64,000 bases of DNA from Rhodospirillales bacterium (lineage in GTDB: Bacteria; Pseudomonadota; Alphaproteobacteria; ATCC43930; CGMCC-115725): assembly GCA_028291405.1 (NCBI GenBank), contig JAQGID010000281.1, positions 1-64,000 on the forward strand. Reading direction: 5' to 3'. The notes beneath the pieces were generated by a model. That model was not told the DNA's origin and did not search any database. It saw nothing but the letters and a program-made list of their open reading frames with translations. Positions within the stretch are counted from its first letter, which is position 1, and each line of letters begins with the position of its first letter. Below are positions 49,353 to 57,724 of this stretch, piece after piece. Position numbers and translations under genes: made by a program.

Positions 49353-50605
49353 GCGATGCCCTCCGAGTGTTTCGAAGTACGCCCCTCGTCTAGGCTAATG
49401 CCGCTGCCCGGCGTCGGCGCGGCGTCCATCGAGCTTCCGATCGCCGGCGGATGAGCCTTGAGATCCTCGAGCACCACATCGAGCACTGTCTTCTTGGTCA
49501 GCCGACAGTACATCGTCTCGGTGCCTTCGAAAGTGCCGAGCTCGTATAGCTTGTTGGCCGGGGCGCCGCCGCCGCACACCGAGAAATATTCGCACGTCTC
49601 CCGACAGCGCGTTACGCCGCGCTCGATCTCGTCCCGCAGCTTCCGGAAGGTCGGCATCCTCTCGATCGCGTGGAGATCGTCGTGGTGAACGTTGCCGAAG
49701 ATGAAGTTCCCGTAGTCGGCGCGGCGCTGGCCGAGCAGCTCGGGCGAGAACGTCGAGACATTGCCGGCATGGTCAATGCTCACGATCCCGAAAGGGTCGA
49801 CCTGATGGTTGTGCCGCGTCCCGCTCCCCGCCAGTCGGATCGCAGCATATGCCCCGACGAATTCGCGCACCCTCAGCCGCGCAGGACCGGTTCGGACGAG
49901 ACGCAGGAAGCGCGCCAGGAAGCTCCCGAACAGCTCGGTGGTGCCAGCCGCGCCGAGGCTCGATTCGGTATGCTCGGCTTCGATCTCCTCAATGTTGAAG
50001 CCGACATCGCCGATCTCCGCACCGACGAAGAACTCGTAGAGCTGCTCGGGAAAGTCCAAGGAGGCCCGGGTCAAGACGGTAATCACGTGAAAGGGTACGG
50101 CATGCTCCTGAAGGCAGCGGATTCCTCGCATGACTTTCTCGAACGTGCCGCCGCCCGCGCGTGTCTGACGATGCGCATCATGGAGGAACGCCGGCCCGTC
50201 GAGGCTTACCCCCAAGCGAACCTCGTGCGCCGTTAGAAAGCTGCACCACGCCTCGTCGATGAGGACGCCGTTCGTTTGGATCGAGTGGTCGAGTCCGATG
50301 TTCGGCGGCCTTCGGCTCGCTGTGACCGCGAACGCCTCGCGGTAATAGTCGACCGGCAGCGTGAGCGGTTCTCCCGCGTGCCACACCACCGTCAGCCGAT
50401 CAGATACCCAGCCGCTCTCGAACGCGCATTTCAACGCCGTGTCGAGCGTGCCCATCGACATACGCGCACGGGACGCGCGATTCGGAAGATAGCAGTAGTC
50501 GCAATTCAGGTTGCAGAACGGCGTCGGCTGCAGGACCAGAAGATCGATGCGCCTTGCTGCCTGGGGAGCGGCCAGGGCTCCGGAGAACAAATTGCGGCCC
50601 TCCAC
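49328..50605 (-). CDS. Radical SAM/SPASM peptide maturase, GrrM/OscB-like (cyclophane-forming)
   Basis: Radical SAM motif C31-x3-C35-x2-C38 in 'LLVLQPTPFCNLNCDYCYLPNR' and a SPASM-type C-terminus 'CRETCEYFSVCGGGAPANKLYELGTFEGTETMYC'. These two stretches, with 'FNIEEIEAEHTESSL', match the GrrM/OscB maturases that join an aromatic ring to the beta carbon of a residue two positions on. It should modify the precursor encoded just upstream. The ORF track start (GTG 50713) lies inside the precursor's core codons. I prefer the GTG at 50605 (425 aa), but a TTG at 50623 or the overlapping GTG cannot be ruled out. Confidence 0.88.
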   Translation of the reverse strand: MEGRNLFSGALAAPQAARRIDLLVLQPTPFCNLNCDYCYLPNRASRARMSMGTLDTALKCAFESGWVSDRLTVVWHAGEPLTLPVDYYREAFAVTASRRPPNIGLDHSIQTNGVLIDEAWCSFLTAHEVRLGVSLDGPAFLHDAHRQTRAGGGTFEKVMRGIRCLQEHAVPFHVITVLTRASLDFPEQLYEFFVGAEIGDVGFNIEEIEAEHTESSLGAAGTTELFGSFLARFLRLVRTGPARLRVREFVGAYAAIRLAGSGTRHNHQVDPFGIVSIDHAGNVSTFSPELLGQRRADYGNFIFGNVHHDDLHAIERMPTFRKLRDEIERGVTRCRETCEYFSVCGGGAPANKLYELGTFEGTETMYCRLTKKTVLDVVLEDLKAHPPAIGSSMDAAPTPGSGISLDEGRTSKHSEGIACLQDSLP

Positions 50606-50649
50606 TGCTGTGCGGGCATGCAATTCTCGACGGCTGCCAGCCGACGAGG

Positions 50650-50949
50650 CTAGTAATTCCGAAAATTTCCGTTCGGCCAGTTGCTGAAGCTGTGATCCCG
50701 CCAGTTGAACCACTGCGCTAGACTCTCGTCGGACCCCGCCGACGATTGGCTTTGACCGAGTTGCAGCAGCGATCTCACTTCATCGATTCGCTCGACCAGC
50801 GGCCTCGTGGGTTGCACCCAATCATGCGTCGGCGCCGGGGACATCGGCAAGGCCGAGACGAGACCGACGAGAATGCCGTTTAGCGCCAGATGCGTCGCAG
50901 CCTTGACCTTCTTGCGATCAGGTCCTTTTTCGCGGCCACTATCGTCCAT
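50650..50949 (-). CDS. Triceptide-type RiPP precursor peptide
   Basis: A 99-aa peptide. The leader has a basic start, a hydrophobic segment 'LALNGILVGLVSALPMSPAP' and an amphipathic 'RPLVERIDEVRSLLQLG', as in GrrA-type precursors. The C-terminus reads 'QWFNWRDHSFSNWPNGNFRNY' and contains five aromatic-x-Asn/Asp triads: WFN 80-82, WRD 83-85, FSN 88-90, WPN 91-93 and FRN 96-98. These are the expected sites of three-residue cyclophanes. The ATG at 50949 follows GGGGAG at good spacing; the ORF track's ATG at 50964 does not. Unlike classical GrrA peptides it is not glycine-rich. Confidence 0.82.
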   Translation of the reverse strand: MDDSGREKGPDRKKVKAATHLALNGILVGLVSALPMSPAPTHDWVQPTRPLVERIDEVRSLLQLGQSQSSAGSDESLAQWFNWRDHSFSNWPNGNFRNY

Positions 50950-51010
50950 GGCATTACTCCCCATAGTATCGGAACGTTCGTCCCAAACTGGGGCCTCAAC
51001 CGAGGCGTAG

Positions 51011-51016
51011 AATATA
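51011..51016 (-). promoter_or_regulatory. Possible -10 box for the RiPP operon
   Basis: TATATT on the minus strand lies about 62 bases before the precursor ATG in a markedly AT-rich stretch (51061-51120 is 20 of 60 G+C). The matching -35 is poor, so an activator may be needed. Confidence 0.3.
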
Positions 51017-51231
51017 ACCGGCCTTTCAATGCTGTGGAAGAAAAAACCACGGGACTCAGTCCATTTTTTATTCCATCCCTTTGTGTTCTCACGAAGTTAT
51101 CTTTATTATTGGCTTTTGGTAGTACTCTCGCCATTTCTGCAATACTTATCTTCAAAGTTGATCGGAAGTTGCAGAGCGAGCAACTGGTCGGTGATCGCTA
51201 TTTGGCTACGCGCCGCCTCGTCCGGCACGCC

Positions 51232-52761
51232 CTAACGCCATTTGAGCTTGTAGAGCTCGAGGTTCCACTTGTTGTTGGAATCTTGCGGGACCGCGAGATC
51301 CCTCGCGTGGACGAAGACGCCGGGGTTGGAGGCGATCGGCAGAATATAGGCCTCGCGGTTCATGCGGTCGTGAATCCGGGCGTAGATCGCCAGGCGCTTG
51401 CCATGGTCGAGCGTCTCGCGGCCGGCCTCGACCAGCGGCGCGATCGCCGGGTCGCGCCAGGCATCCTTGGCGGTCCCGTCGAAGAACAGCTCGACGTTGC
51501 TGGCGACGTCCGGCAGGCCGAAGCTGCTCGCCGAGAGCTGGATCTTGCCGGCGGCCATCTGCTGGATATAGGCCGGGGCGGTGAGCGGGCTGACCTTGGC
51601 GCGAATTCCGACCTTGCGCAGCTCGCCCGACAGGGCCTCGGCGAGCGTCGCCATCCCGCCCGATGCCGCGATTTCGACATCGAGCCCATCGGGATAGCCG
51701 GAATCTGCGAGCAGCCGGCGCGCCGCGGCGGGATCGTAGGGGTAAGGTTTGTCGGCGACGCCGCAGTCGCGCGTCAACGGGGCGCAGAGCCCGTCGGTGA
51801 CGCGCACCGCGTCGCCGCCGGACATGACGTGATGCGCCACGGTCGCGCGATCGACCGCCTGGACGATCGCCTGCCGCACCGGCTCCTTCGTCAGCGCCGC
51901 ATTGCCGGCGCGGCCGAGCGCGTCGATCGTCAGATAACTGAACGAGGCGCCTTCGACCGCCGTCACCATGAAATCCGGGTTGCCGGCGAAGACCTCGGCC
52001 TGGTCCTTGCTCTCGGCGCGCAGGATGTCGAGCCCGCCGGTGACGAGCTGCGCCATCCGCGTCTGCGCGTCGGGAATCGAGGCGATTTCGATCGTGCCGA
52101 TCGCCGCCGCCGGCTTGCATTCGTTGCCGTGGCGATAGTCGGGGTTGCGCGCCAGCGTCACATGCTTGCCGGGATCGATCGCGACGACCTTGTAGGGGCC
52201 CGTGCCGATCGGGTGGAGGCGGCCGAAATCCTGCTTGTTCTCGTTGGCGGAGTGCAGCTTCGCCGGCAGCATGTTGCCGACGTTCGCCAGGTTGATCAGC
52301 GCCAGCGGATCGATCCTCTTGGCAACCAGCCGGACGCGGTGGTCGTCGATTTTCTCGACGCGCGCCAGCCAGGAGAAATTCTCCGGCGCGAAGCGCAGCT
52401 TGCTCGCCGGGTCGACGAAGTACCGCAAAGTGTAGACCACGTCGTCGGCCGTGAAGGGCGAGCCGTCCTGCCAGGCGACGTCCTCGCGCAAGGCGAACTC
52501 GGTCGTCAGATCGTCGATCTGCGTCCAGGATTCCGCCAACAGCGGGGCAAAGCTCGCGGTCTTGATGTCGTAACAGGCGAGGCCGTCGTAGACCGCCTCG
52601 TTGACGAGATCGGTCTCCGGCTGGGGGTTTTCGACCGAGACCGTGGTGTTGGTCTGACCCGTCGTCGCAACGCGCAGCGTATTCTTCGCCTTCTGCGCCT
52701 GCGCCGGAGCCGCCAGCAGCACCGCAACGGCGGCGGCCAGCGCGGCATCGACAATCCTCAC
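51232..52761 (-). CDS. ABC transporter substrate-binding protein, family 5 (peptide/nickel type)
   Basis: A 509-aa periplasmic protein. The GTG at 52761 follows GGGAGGAAAGG and gives a clean signal peptide ('LAAAVAVLLAAPAQAQ'); the ORF track start at 52821 is unlikely. Family 5 features: 'LVNEAVYDGLACYDIKTASFAPLLAESW', 'FALREDVAWQDGSPFTADDVVYTLRY', 'GTGPYKVVAIDPGKHVTLARNPDY' and 'EAYILPIASNPGVF'. No permease or ATPase genes adjoin it. It lies upstream of the RiPP operon on the same strand, but 280 bases and a separate promoter region divide them. Confidence 0.9.
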   Translation of the reverse strand: MRIVDAALAAAVAVLLAAPAQAQKAKNTLRVATTGQTNTTVSVENPQPETDLVNEAVYDGLACYDIKTASFAPLLAESWTQIDDLTTEFALREDVAWQDGSPFTADDVVYTLRYFVDPASKLRFAPENFSWLARVEKIDDHRVRLVAKRIDPLALINLANVGNMLPAKLHSANENKQDFGRLHPIGTGPYKVVAIDPGKHVTLARNPDYRHGNECKPAAAIGTIEIASIPDAQTRMAQLVTGGLDILRAESKDQAEVFAGNPDFMVTAVEGASFSYLTIDALGRAGNAALTKEPVRQAIVQAVDRATVAHHVMSGGDAVRVTDGLCAPLTRDCGVADKPYPYDPAAARRLLADSGYPDGLDVEIAASGGMATLAEALSGELRKVGIRAKVSPLTAPAYIQQMAAGKIQLSASSFGLPDVASNVELFFDGTAKDAWRDPAIAPLVEAGRETLDHGKRLAIYARIHDRMNREAYILPIASNPGVFVHARDLAVPQDSNNKWNLELYKLKWR

Positions 52762-52916
52762 CCTTTCCTCCCGTCGCGGTCGCGAGTCCTGAGCCCGTCT
52801 TCCGACGATGCTACCCGGCACTGGCGGCGACGTCGACGCGCCAGCCGGTTGTATTAAATGTTATGCACCGAATTTATGTTGATGCGTTTGTCGCATTCAC
52901 GCGATAGCGTCCCGCC

Positions 52917-53099
52917 ATGGCCGAAGACATCGAGCGCGCAGCGCGCAACCTCATCGAAGCCCATGGCAAGAACGCCGCGATCGTCGCCGAGAAGCGGGCG
53001 GCGAATGCCGAGCTCGGCGACTCCGGCGGCGCCGCGCATATCTGGCACCAGATCGCGAGCGTCATCCGGCAGATCCAGACGAAGCGGTCGGAGCGATAG
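52917..53099 (+). CDS. Small conserved-looking hypothetical protein
   Basis: A 60-aa helical protein ('DIERAARNLIEAHGKNAAIVAEKRAANAEL ... AAHIWHQIASVIRQIQ'). Its composition and amphipathic helices resemble short uncharacterised alphaproteobacterial proteins. The upstream region is AT-rich. A GC-rich hairpin follows within 2 bases of the stop. Confidence 0.6.
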   Translation: MAEDIERAARNLIEAHGKNAAIVAEKRAANAELGDSGGAAHIWHQIASVIRQIQTKRSER

Positions 53100-53100
53100 C

Positions 53101-53121
53101 GCCGCCGCTCTCCGCGGCGGC
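53101..53121. terminator. Hairpin between convergent genes
   Basis: GCCGCCGC and GCGGCGGC form a perfect 8-bp stem with a 5-base loop between the small gene ending at 53099 and the malate synthase gene ending at 53139. It is probably shared by both. Confidence 0.55.
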
Positions 53122-53138
53122 CGTCTTCGGCTTGCGGG

Positions 53139-54728
53139 CTACGCCACCATGTCGTAGGCCGGCAACGTCAGGAAATCGACGAACTCCGGCGCCGCGATCA
53201 GCTCGTGGAACAGCGCCGCCGCGTCGTCGTAGCGGTTGCCGGCACCCGCCGCCGCCTTGAGCTTGGCGAGCTCGTCGGCGAGGATCGCCTCGCAGAACGG
53301 CAGGTGGACGAGACGGCCGTCGTCGAGATGTGCCTTGTGGCGGATCCATTGCCAAATCTGCGAGCGGCTGATCTCCGCCGTCGCGGCATCCTCCATCAGA
53401 TTGTGCAGCGGCACGCAGCCGATGCCGCGCAGCCAGCTTTCGATGTAGCCGAGCCCGATGTTGACGTTGGCGCGCAGCCCGGCCTCGGTGATCGTGCCGG
53501 TCGGCGCCTTGATCAGATCGCTCGCCGCGACATTGACGTCCTGCCGCTTGCGCGCCAGCTGATTCGGCCCCGGCATCGCCTTGTCGAAAATCTCCTTGGC
53601 GATCGGCACCAACCCGGGATGCGCGACCCAGGTGCCGTCGTGACCCTCGCTCGCCTCGCGCTCCTTGTCGGCGCGGACCCGCGCCATCGCCGCCTCGTTC
53701 GCGGCGGCATCGTTGCGGATCGGGATCTGGGCCGCCATGCCGCCCATCGCGTGGACGTTGCGGCGATGGCAGGTCTTGATCAGAAGCCGGACGTAGGACT
53801 GCAGGAAATGCGTCGTCATCGTGACCTGCGAGCGGTCCGGCAGTACGGCCGCGGGATCGGCCCGGAACTTCTTGATATAGCTGTAGATGTAGTCCCAGCG
53901 GCCGCAGTTGAGCCCGGCCGAGTGGTCCTTCAGCGCATGCAGGATCTCATCCATCTCGAAGGAGGCGAGGATCGTCTCGATCAGCACGGTCGCCTTGATC
54001 GTGCCGTTCGGCACGCCGAGCGCGGTCTGCGAGTGGACGAAGACCTGGTTCCACAGCGCCGCTTCCTCGGCGCTCTCGAGCTTCGGCAGGTAGAAATAGG
54101 GGCCGGTACCCTTGGCGATCAGCGCCTTGGCGTTGTGGAAGAAGTAGAGGCCGAAATCGAGCAGCGAGCCGGACATCGGCTCGCCGTCGACGACAATGTG
54201 CTTTTCCGGCAGATGCCAGCCGCGCGGCCGCACCATGAGAACCGCGGTCTTGGGATTGAGGGCGTAATGCTTGTGCGTCGTCGGGTCGTCGAAGGTGATG
54301 GTGCCGGCGATCGCGTCGCGCAGGTTCATCTGGCCTTCGATGAGATTGGCGAAGGTCGGCGTTGAGGAATCCTCGAAGTCGGCCATGAAGACGTTGGCGC
54401 CGCAGTTCAGCGCATTGATGATCATTTTGCGGTCGACCGGGCCGGTGATCTCGACGCGGCGATCGAGCAGATCCTTCGGCAGCGGCGCGACGGTCCAGTC
54501 CGCGTCGCGAATCCCCTGCGTCGCCTTCGGGAACTCCGGCTTCCAGCCGGCATCGAGCTTCGCCTGGATCGCGTCGCGCTGCGCCAGCAGCCGCTTGCGC
54601 TCGGGTCCGAACTTGCGCTGCAGCCCGACGACGAAGGCAAGCGCCTCAGCCGTGAGGATGGAGGCGAACCCGGGCTCCAGCGTCGCCTTGAACTCGACGC
54701 CCGGCGGGAAGGTGACAGTCTCGCTCAT
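53139..54728 (-). CDS. aceB: Malate synthase A
   Basis: Condenses glyoxylate and acetyl-CoA to malate in the glyoxylate shunt. The 529-aa length is that of the A form (G is about 720). Visible motifs: 'VFMADFEDSSTPTFANLIEGQ', 'VLMVRPRGWHLPEKH' with the glyoxylate-binding Arg, 'TVLIETILASFEMDEILHAL' and the catalytic Asp in 'NLMEDAATAEISRSQIWQW' near residue 445. Isocitrate lyase is not in the window. It would support growth on acetate and on PHB breakdown products. Confidence 0.96.
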   Translation of the reverse strand: MSETVTFPPGVEFKATLEPGFASILTAEALAFVVGLQRKFGPERKRLLAQRDAIQAKLDAGWKPEFPKATQGIRDADWTVAPLPKDLLDRRVEITGPVDRKMIINALNCGANVFMADFEDSSTPTFANLIEGQMNLRDAIAGTITFDDPTTHKHYALNPKTAVLMVRPRGWHLPEKHIVVDGEPMSGSLLDFGLYFFHNAKALIAKGTGPYFYLPKLESAEEAALWNQVFVHSQTALGVPNGTIKATVLIETILASFEMDEILHALKDHSAGLNCGRWDYIYSYIKKFRADPAAVLPDRSQVTMTTHFLQSYVRLLIKTCHRRNVHAMGGMAAQIPIRNDAAANEAAMARVRADKEREASEGHDGTWVAHPGLVPIAKEIFDKAMPGPNQLARKRQDVNVAASDLIKAPTGTITEAGLRANVNIGLGYIESWLRGIGCVPLHNLMEDAATAEISRSQIWQWIRHKAHLDDGRLVHLPFCEAILADELAKLKAAAGAGNRYDDAAALFHELIAAPEFVDFLTLPAYDMVA

Positions 54729-55006
54729 GGTCCGTCCTTTACGTGCACGGGCTCACCGCAGCCATCGCTCGGCGAGCGTCTCATCATTCTTGCCCACTAT
54801 AGCCCGATGCAGCCTCCGGTCGACAGAAGCCTCGCATGGCGCATCGCGTCGGAGAAGATAGGGCTTATCGGAAAAATCCAAAGGGCGCACGGCAGGAGGG
54901 GCGCAACGCGCGAGGTGCCGCGCCGCCTTTCGGCAGGCTGTCCCGTGCTCCGCGTCATGCCCGCGAATCGCGACGGAGCGAGTCGCGACGACGCCAGAGA
55001 ATCTGC

Positions 55007-55447
55007 TCAGCTCCAGGGGGTCGGCGGCGGCACCGGCGCGGGGCCGGGCATTTCGATCGTCTTGAAATCCGCCGGCGAGGCGATCTCAAGGTATTCCATG
55101 TCCGGCGAGTAGTCGAACAGGAAATGGACGATGCCGGGGCGCTGGTGGACGCAGTCGCCGGCCTTCACCAGCGTCACCTTATCCTCGTACATGAAGCGCG
55201 CCCAGCCCTGGAGCATCAGGACGATGTGGAAATTCGCCTCGTGGCGATGCCAGCCGGTGCCCTCCTCGGGCGGCCGCTCAGCCTTGACGAGCTGGGCGAT
55301 GACCTGGCCGTTCGTCGCGGCGGCGATGCCGAGGTCGCGATACCGGAAGAAATCGCGCAGCCCGCCGCTGACGAACTCGGTGTCGCCTTCGCGATTGTGG
55401 GAAAAAACGGTCGCAGGCGTTGAATTCGTCGGATCAAGAGTGTCCAT
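55007..55447 (-). CDS. Cupin domain protein
   Basis: A 146-aa single-cupin protein. Metal ligands are visible in 'GTGWHRHEANFHIVLMLQGWARFMYED' and 'VHQRPGIVHFLFDYS'. The function of such stand-alone cupins ranges from dioxygenase to sensor. The ATG at 55447 follows GGGAGAG. The ORF track extension to 55732 overlaps the GST 3' end. Confidence 0.82.
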   Translation of the reverse strand: MDTLDPTNSTPATVFSHNREGDTEFVSGGLRDFFRYRDLGIAAATNGQVIAQLVKAERPPEEGTGWHRHEANFHIVLMLQGWARFMYEDKVTLVKAGDCVHQRPGIVHFLFDYSPDMEYLEIASPADFKTIEMPGPAPVPPPTPWS

Positions 55448-55671
55448 CGTCGCTCTCCCTGATTCCGCGCCGGCGCCGGCTACACGCAGCCGGCGAATCT
55501 CGTCGACCAGGGACGCAAAATTCGGGCCAAGCAACGCTTCCGTCCAAAGCGCACCGAATCGGCAGCGCCGAAGCCGCGCCGCGATCGGCGCGTAACTGGG
55601 AACGGGCAAGGGTTGCCTGCCGGTTGGGCGGTGCCTGCCGCTTAAGCAAGCCGTGGCGGCGCGAAGCCGGC

Positions 55672-56328
55672 TCAGAACTCGACCTCCAGCTCCTCGATGT
55701 CCTCGGGCTCGAGCTTGGCCGCCGTGATCCATTCTCCCATCTCAGGGAGCGCCATGATCGTCTTGCAATAGGCCGCCGACGCCTTGTCGAGCTTGACGTC
55801 ATAGGTCGTGAACCGTGTCGCGACCGGCGCGAACATCGCATCGGCCATGCCGCGGCGCTTGCCGAACAGGAAGGGGCCGCCGTGCTCGGCGAGGCAGTCG
55901 CCCCAGATCGTGCAGATCCGCTCGATGTCGGCTTCGGCGCGCGACCAGACCTTGAAGCCCGGGAAGTGTCCCTTGAGGTTCATCGGCAATGCCGAGCGCA
56001 GGGCGCTGAAGCCGGAGTGCATCTCGCCGCAGATCGACCGGCAGCGCGCGCGGAGCGCAAGATCCTCCGGCAGCAGCCCCGCCTTCGGCTTGATCTCGTT
56101 GAGGTATTCGCCGATCGCCAGCGTGTCCCAGACGGCGATCCCGTTGTGCGTCAAGCACGGCACGAGGATCGAGGACGAGAGCAGCAGGATCTCGGCGCGT
56201 GCCGCGGCATCGTCCGGCGGGATCTCGACCTCGTCGAATTCCAACCCCCCGAATTTCGCGAGCAACCAGCCGCGCAACGACCACGACGAGTAGTTCCGGC
56301 TGCTGATCGTAAGAGTGGCCTTGGCCAT
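55672..56328 (-). CDS. Glutathione S-transferase family protein (paralog 1)
   Basis: A 218-aa GST with N-terminal thioredoxin fold ('TLTISSRNYSSWSLRGWLLAKFGG', 'VPCLTHNGIAVWDTLAIGEYLNE') and an all-helical C-terminal domain ('GEMHSGFSALRSALPMNL', 'MADAMFAPVATRFTTY'). The 'NYSSWSLR' start is a recognisable bacterial subgroup. It is a paralog of the GST at 59572-60231, and the two flank phaZ and the S9 peptidase. Physiological substrate unknown. Confidence 0.9.
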   Translation of the reverse strand: MAKATLTISSRNYSSWSLRGWLLAKFGGLEFDEVEIPPDDAAARAEILLLSSSILVPCLTHNGIAVWDTLAIGEYLNEIKPKAGLLPEDLALRARCRSICGEMHSGFSALRSALPMNLKGHFPGFKVWSRAEADIERICTIWGDCLAEHGGPFLFGKRRGMADAMFAPVATRFTTYDVKLDKASAAYCKTIMALPEMGEWITAAKLEPEDIEELEVEF

Positions 56329-56479
56329 GCGGTGCTCCGTCTTCAGGTGCGCTGCATCTCGCAGTCGTTCGCAGCGATAAACGCAAACCCTGTGCCAAGT
56401 GGGGGCACCCTCTGGCGTGCATCTTGCATTTCAAAACCCGCGCGGCGCATCGGCCGCCTCATACATTCGGTCAGCCTCG

Positions 56480-57721
56480 ATGCTCTACAAGGCCTACCAG
56501 TTTCAAAAGGATTTGGCGGCGCCCTTTCGCCTGATGGCGCAAGCTCTCGGCGAGCTGTTGAACACCTCGCCGGCGCAGCTCGCCAGCGACATAACGCTGC
56601 GCCGGACGGTGGCGGCGTGCCAGATCGCGGCGTGGGGCGGGCTGACGCATCGCCGCCCTGAATTCGGCATCGATATCGTCATGGTCGGCAACCGCGAGCG
56701 TGCGATCCGCGAGGAGATCGTCCATTCGACGCCCTTCGCGAGCCTGCTGCATTTCAAGAAGGTCGCGGAGTTCAAGAAGGACATCGTCGCCAGCCAGCCA
56801 CGCGTCCTCGTGGTGGCGCCGCTGTCGGGTCATTTCGCGACGCTGCTGCGCGGCACGGTGACGACGCTGCTGCCCGACCACGACGTCTACATCACCGACT
56901 GGCACAACGCGCGCGACGTGCCGTTGCGCGAGGGCCAGTTCGGGCTCGATTCCTTCATCGAGCACGTCATCGAGTTCCTCGAGGTGCTCGGCGCCGGCTC
57001 CCATATCGTGGCGATCTGCCAGCCGTCGGTGGCGGCCCTCGCCGCCGTCGCGGTGATGGCCGAGGATGGCAATCCCTGCGTGCCACGCAGCATGACGCTG
57101 ATGGCGGGGCCGATCGACACGCGGATCAATCCGACGGGGGTCAACGATTTTGCGACTGAGCATTCGATCGAATGGTTCGAGAAGAACCTCGTCGACATGG
57201 TGCCGTCGCGCTTCCCCGGCGCGACGCGCAAGGTCTATCCCGGCTTTCTCCAACTCACCGGATTCATGACGATGAACCTCGAGCGCCATCTCAAGGCGTT
57301 CAAGGACATGCAGGAGCATCTCGCCGCCGGCGAGAACGAGAAGGCGAAGATCATCCAGGATTTCTACGACGAGTATTTCGCCGTGATGGATCTCCCGGCC
57401 GAGTTCTATCTCGAGACGGTGCGGCTGGTCTTCCAGGAATACGCCCTGCCGCTCGGCAAGCTGACCCTCAGAGGCCGCACGATCGATCCCGGCGCGATCA
57501 AGCGGACCGCGCTGCTGACCGTCGAGGGCGAGCGCGACGACATCTGCTCGATCGGCCAGACGCTGGCAGCGCAGGACCTCTGCACCGGCCTGGCGCCCTA
57601 TATGAAGCGGCATTACGTGCAGACCGGCGTCGGCCATTACGGCGTCTTCAGCGGCCGGCGCTGGAACAACGAGATCTATCCGATCGTCCGAGACGTCGTG
57701 CACAGCAGCACGGTCGGCTGA
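56480..57721 (+). CDS. phaZ: Intracellular polyhydroxyalkanoate depolymerase
   Basis: Mobilises stored polyhydroxybutyrate. The 413-aa protein has the alpha/beta-hydrolase fold with Cys180 in the nucleophile elbow ('VAICQPSVAALAAVA'), the Cys type of intracellular PhaZ1 depolymerases in place of Ser, and the C-terminal His in 'GVGHYGVFSGRRW'. 'FATLLRGTVTTLLPDHDVYITDWHNARDVP' is a conserved family stretch. The ATG at 56480 is chosen because similarity starts at 'LYKAYQFQKD'; the ORF track extension to 56399 has no support. Confidence 0.94.
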   Translation: MLYKAYQFQKDLAAPFRLMAQALGELLNTSPAQLASDITLRRTVAACQIAAWGGLTHRRPEFGIDIVMVGNRERAIREEIVHSTPFASLLHFKKVAEFKKDIVASQPRVLVVAPLSGHFATLLRGTVTTLLPDHDVYITDWHNARDVPLREGQFGLDSFIEHVIEFLEVLGAGSHIVAICQPSVAALAAVAVMAEDGNPCVPRSMTLMAGPIDTRINPTGVNDFATEHSIEWFEKNLVDMVPSRFPGATRKVYPGFLQLTGFMTMNLERHLKAFKDMQEHLAAGENEKAKIIQDFYDEYFAVMDLPAEFYLETVRLVFQEYALPLGKLTLRGRTIDPGAIKRTALLTVEGERDDICSIGQTLAAQDLCTGLAPYMKRHYVQTGVGHYGVFSGRRWNNEIYPIVRDVVHSSTVG

Positions 57722-57724
57722 GGC

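Noticed and set aside
50880-51155. 91-aa minus-strand ORF upstream of the RiPP precursor
   Set aside because: It overlaps the precursor's leader in another frame and covers the promoter region; no ribosome binding site or family resemblance. Kept out, though the AT-rich codons make it less typical of a shadow.
51232-52761. Binding protein as the GrrP component of the RiPP locus
   Set aside because: GrrP-type proteins are family 3 binding proteins, while this is a family 5 peptide-type protein, separated by 280 bases and a promoter-like stretch. Association remains possible but is not supported.
54807-55112. ORF in the gap between malate synthase and the cupin
   Set aside because: Arg/Gly-rich composition, no domain, runs into the cupin gene on the other strand. 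I see nothing else in this 278-bp gap.
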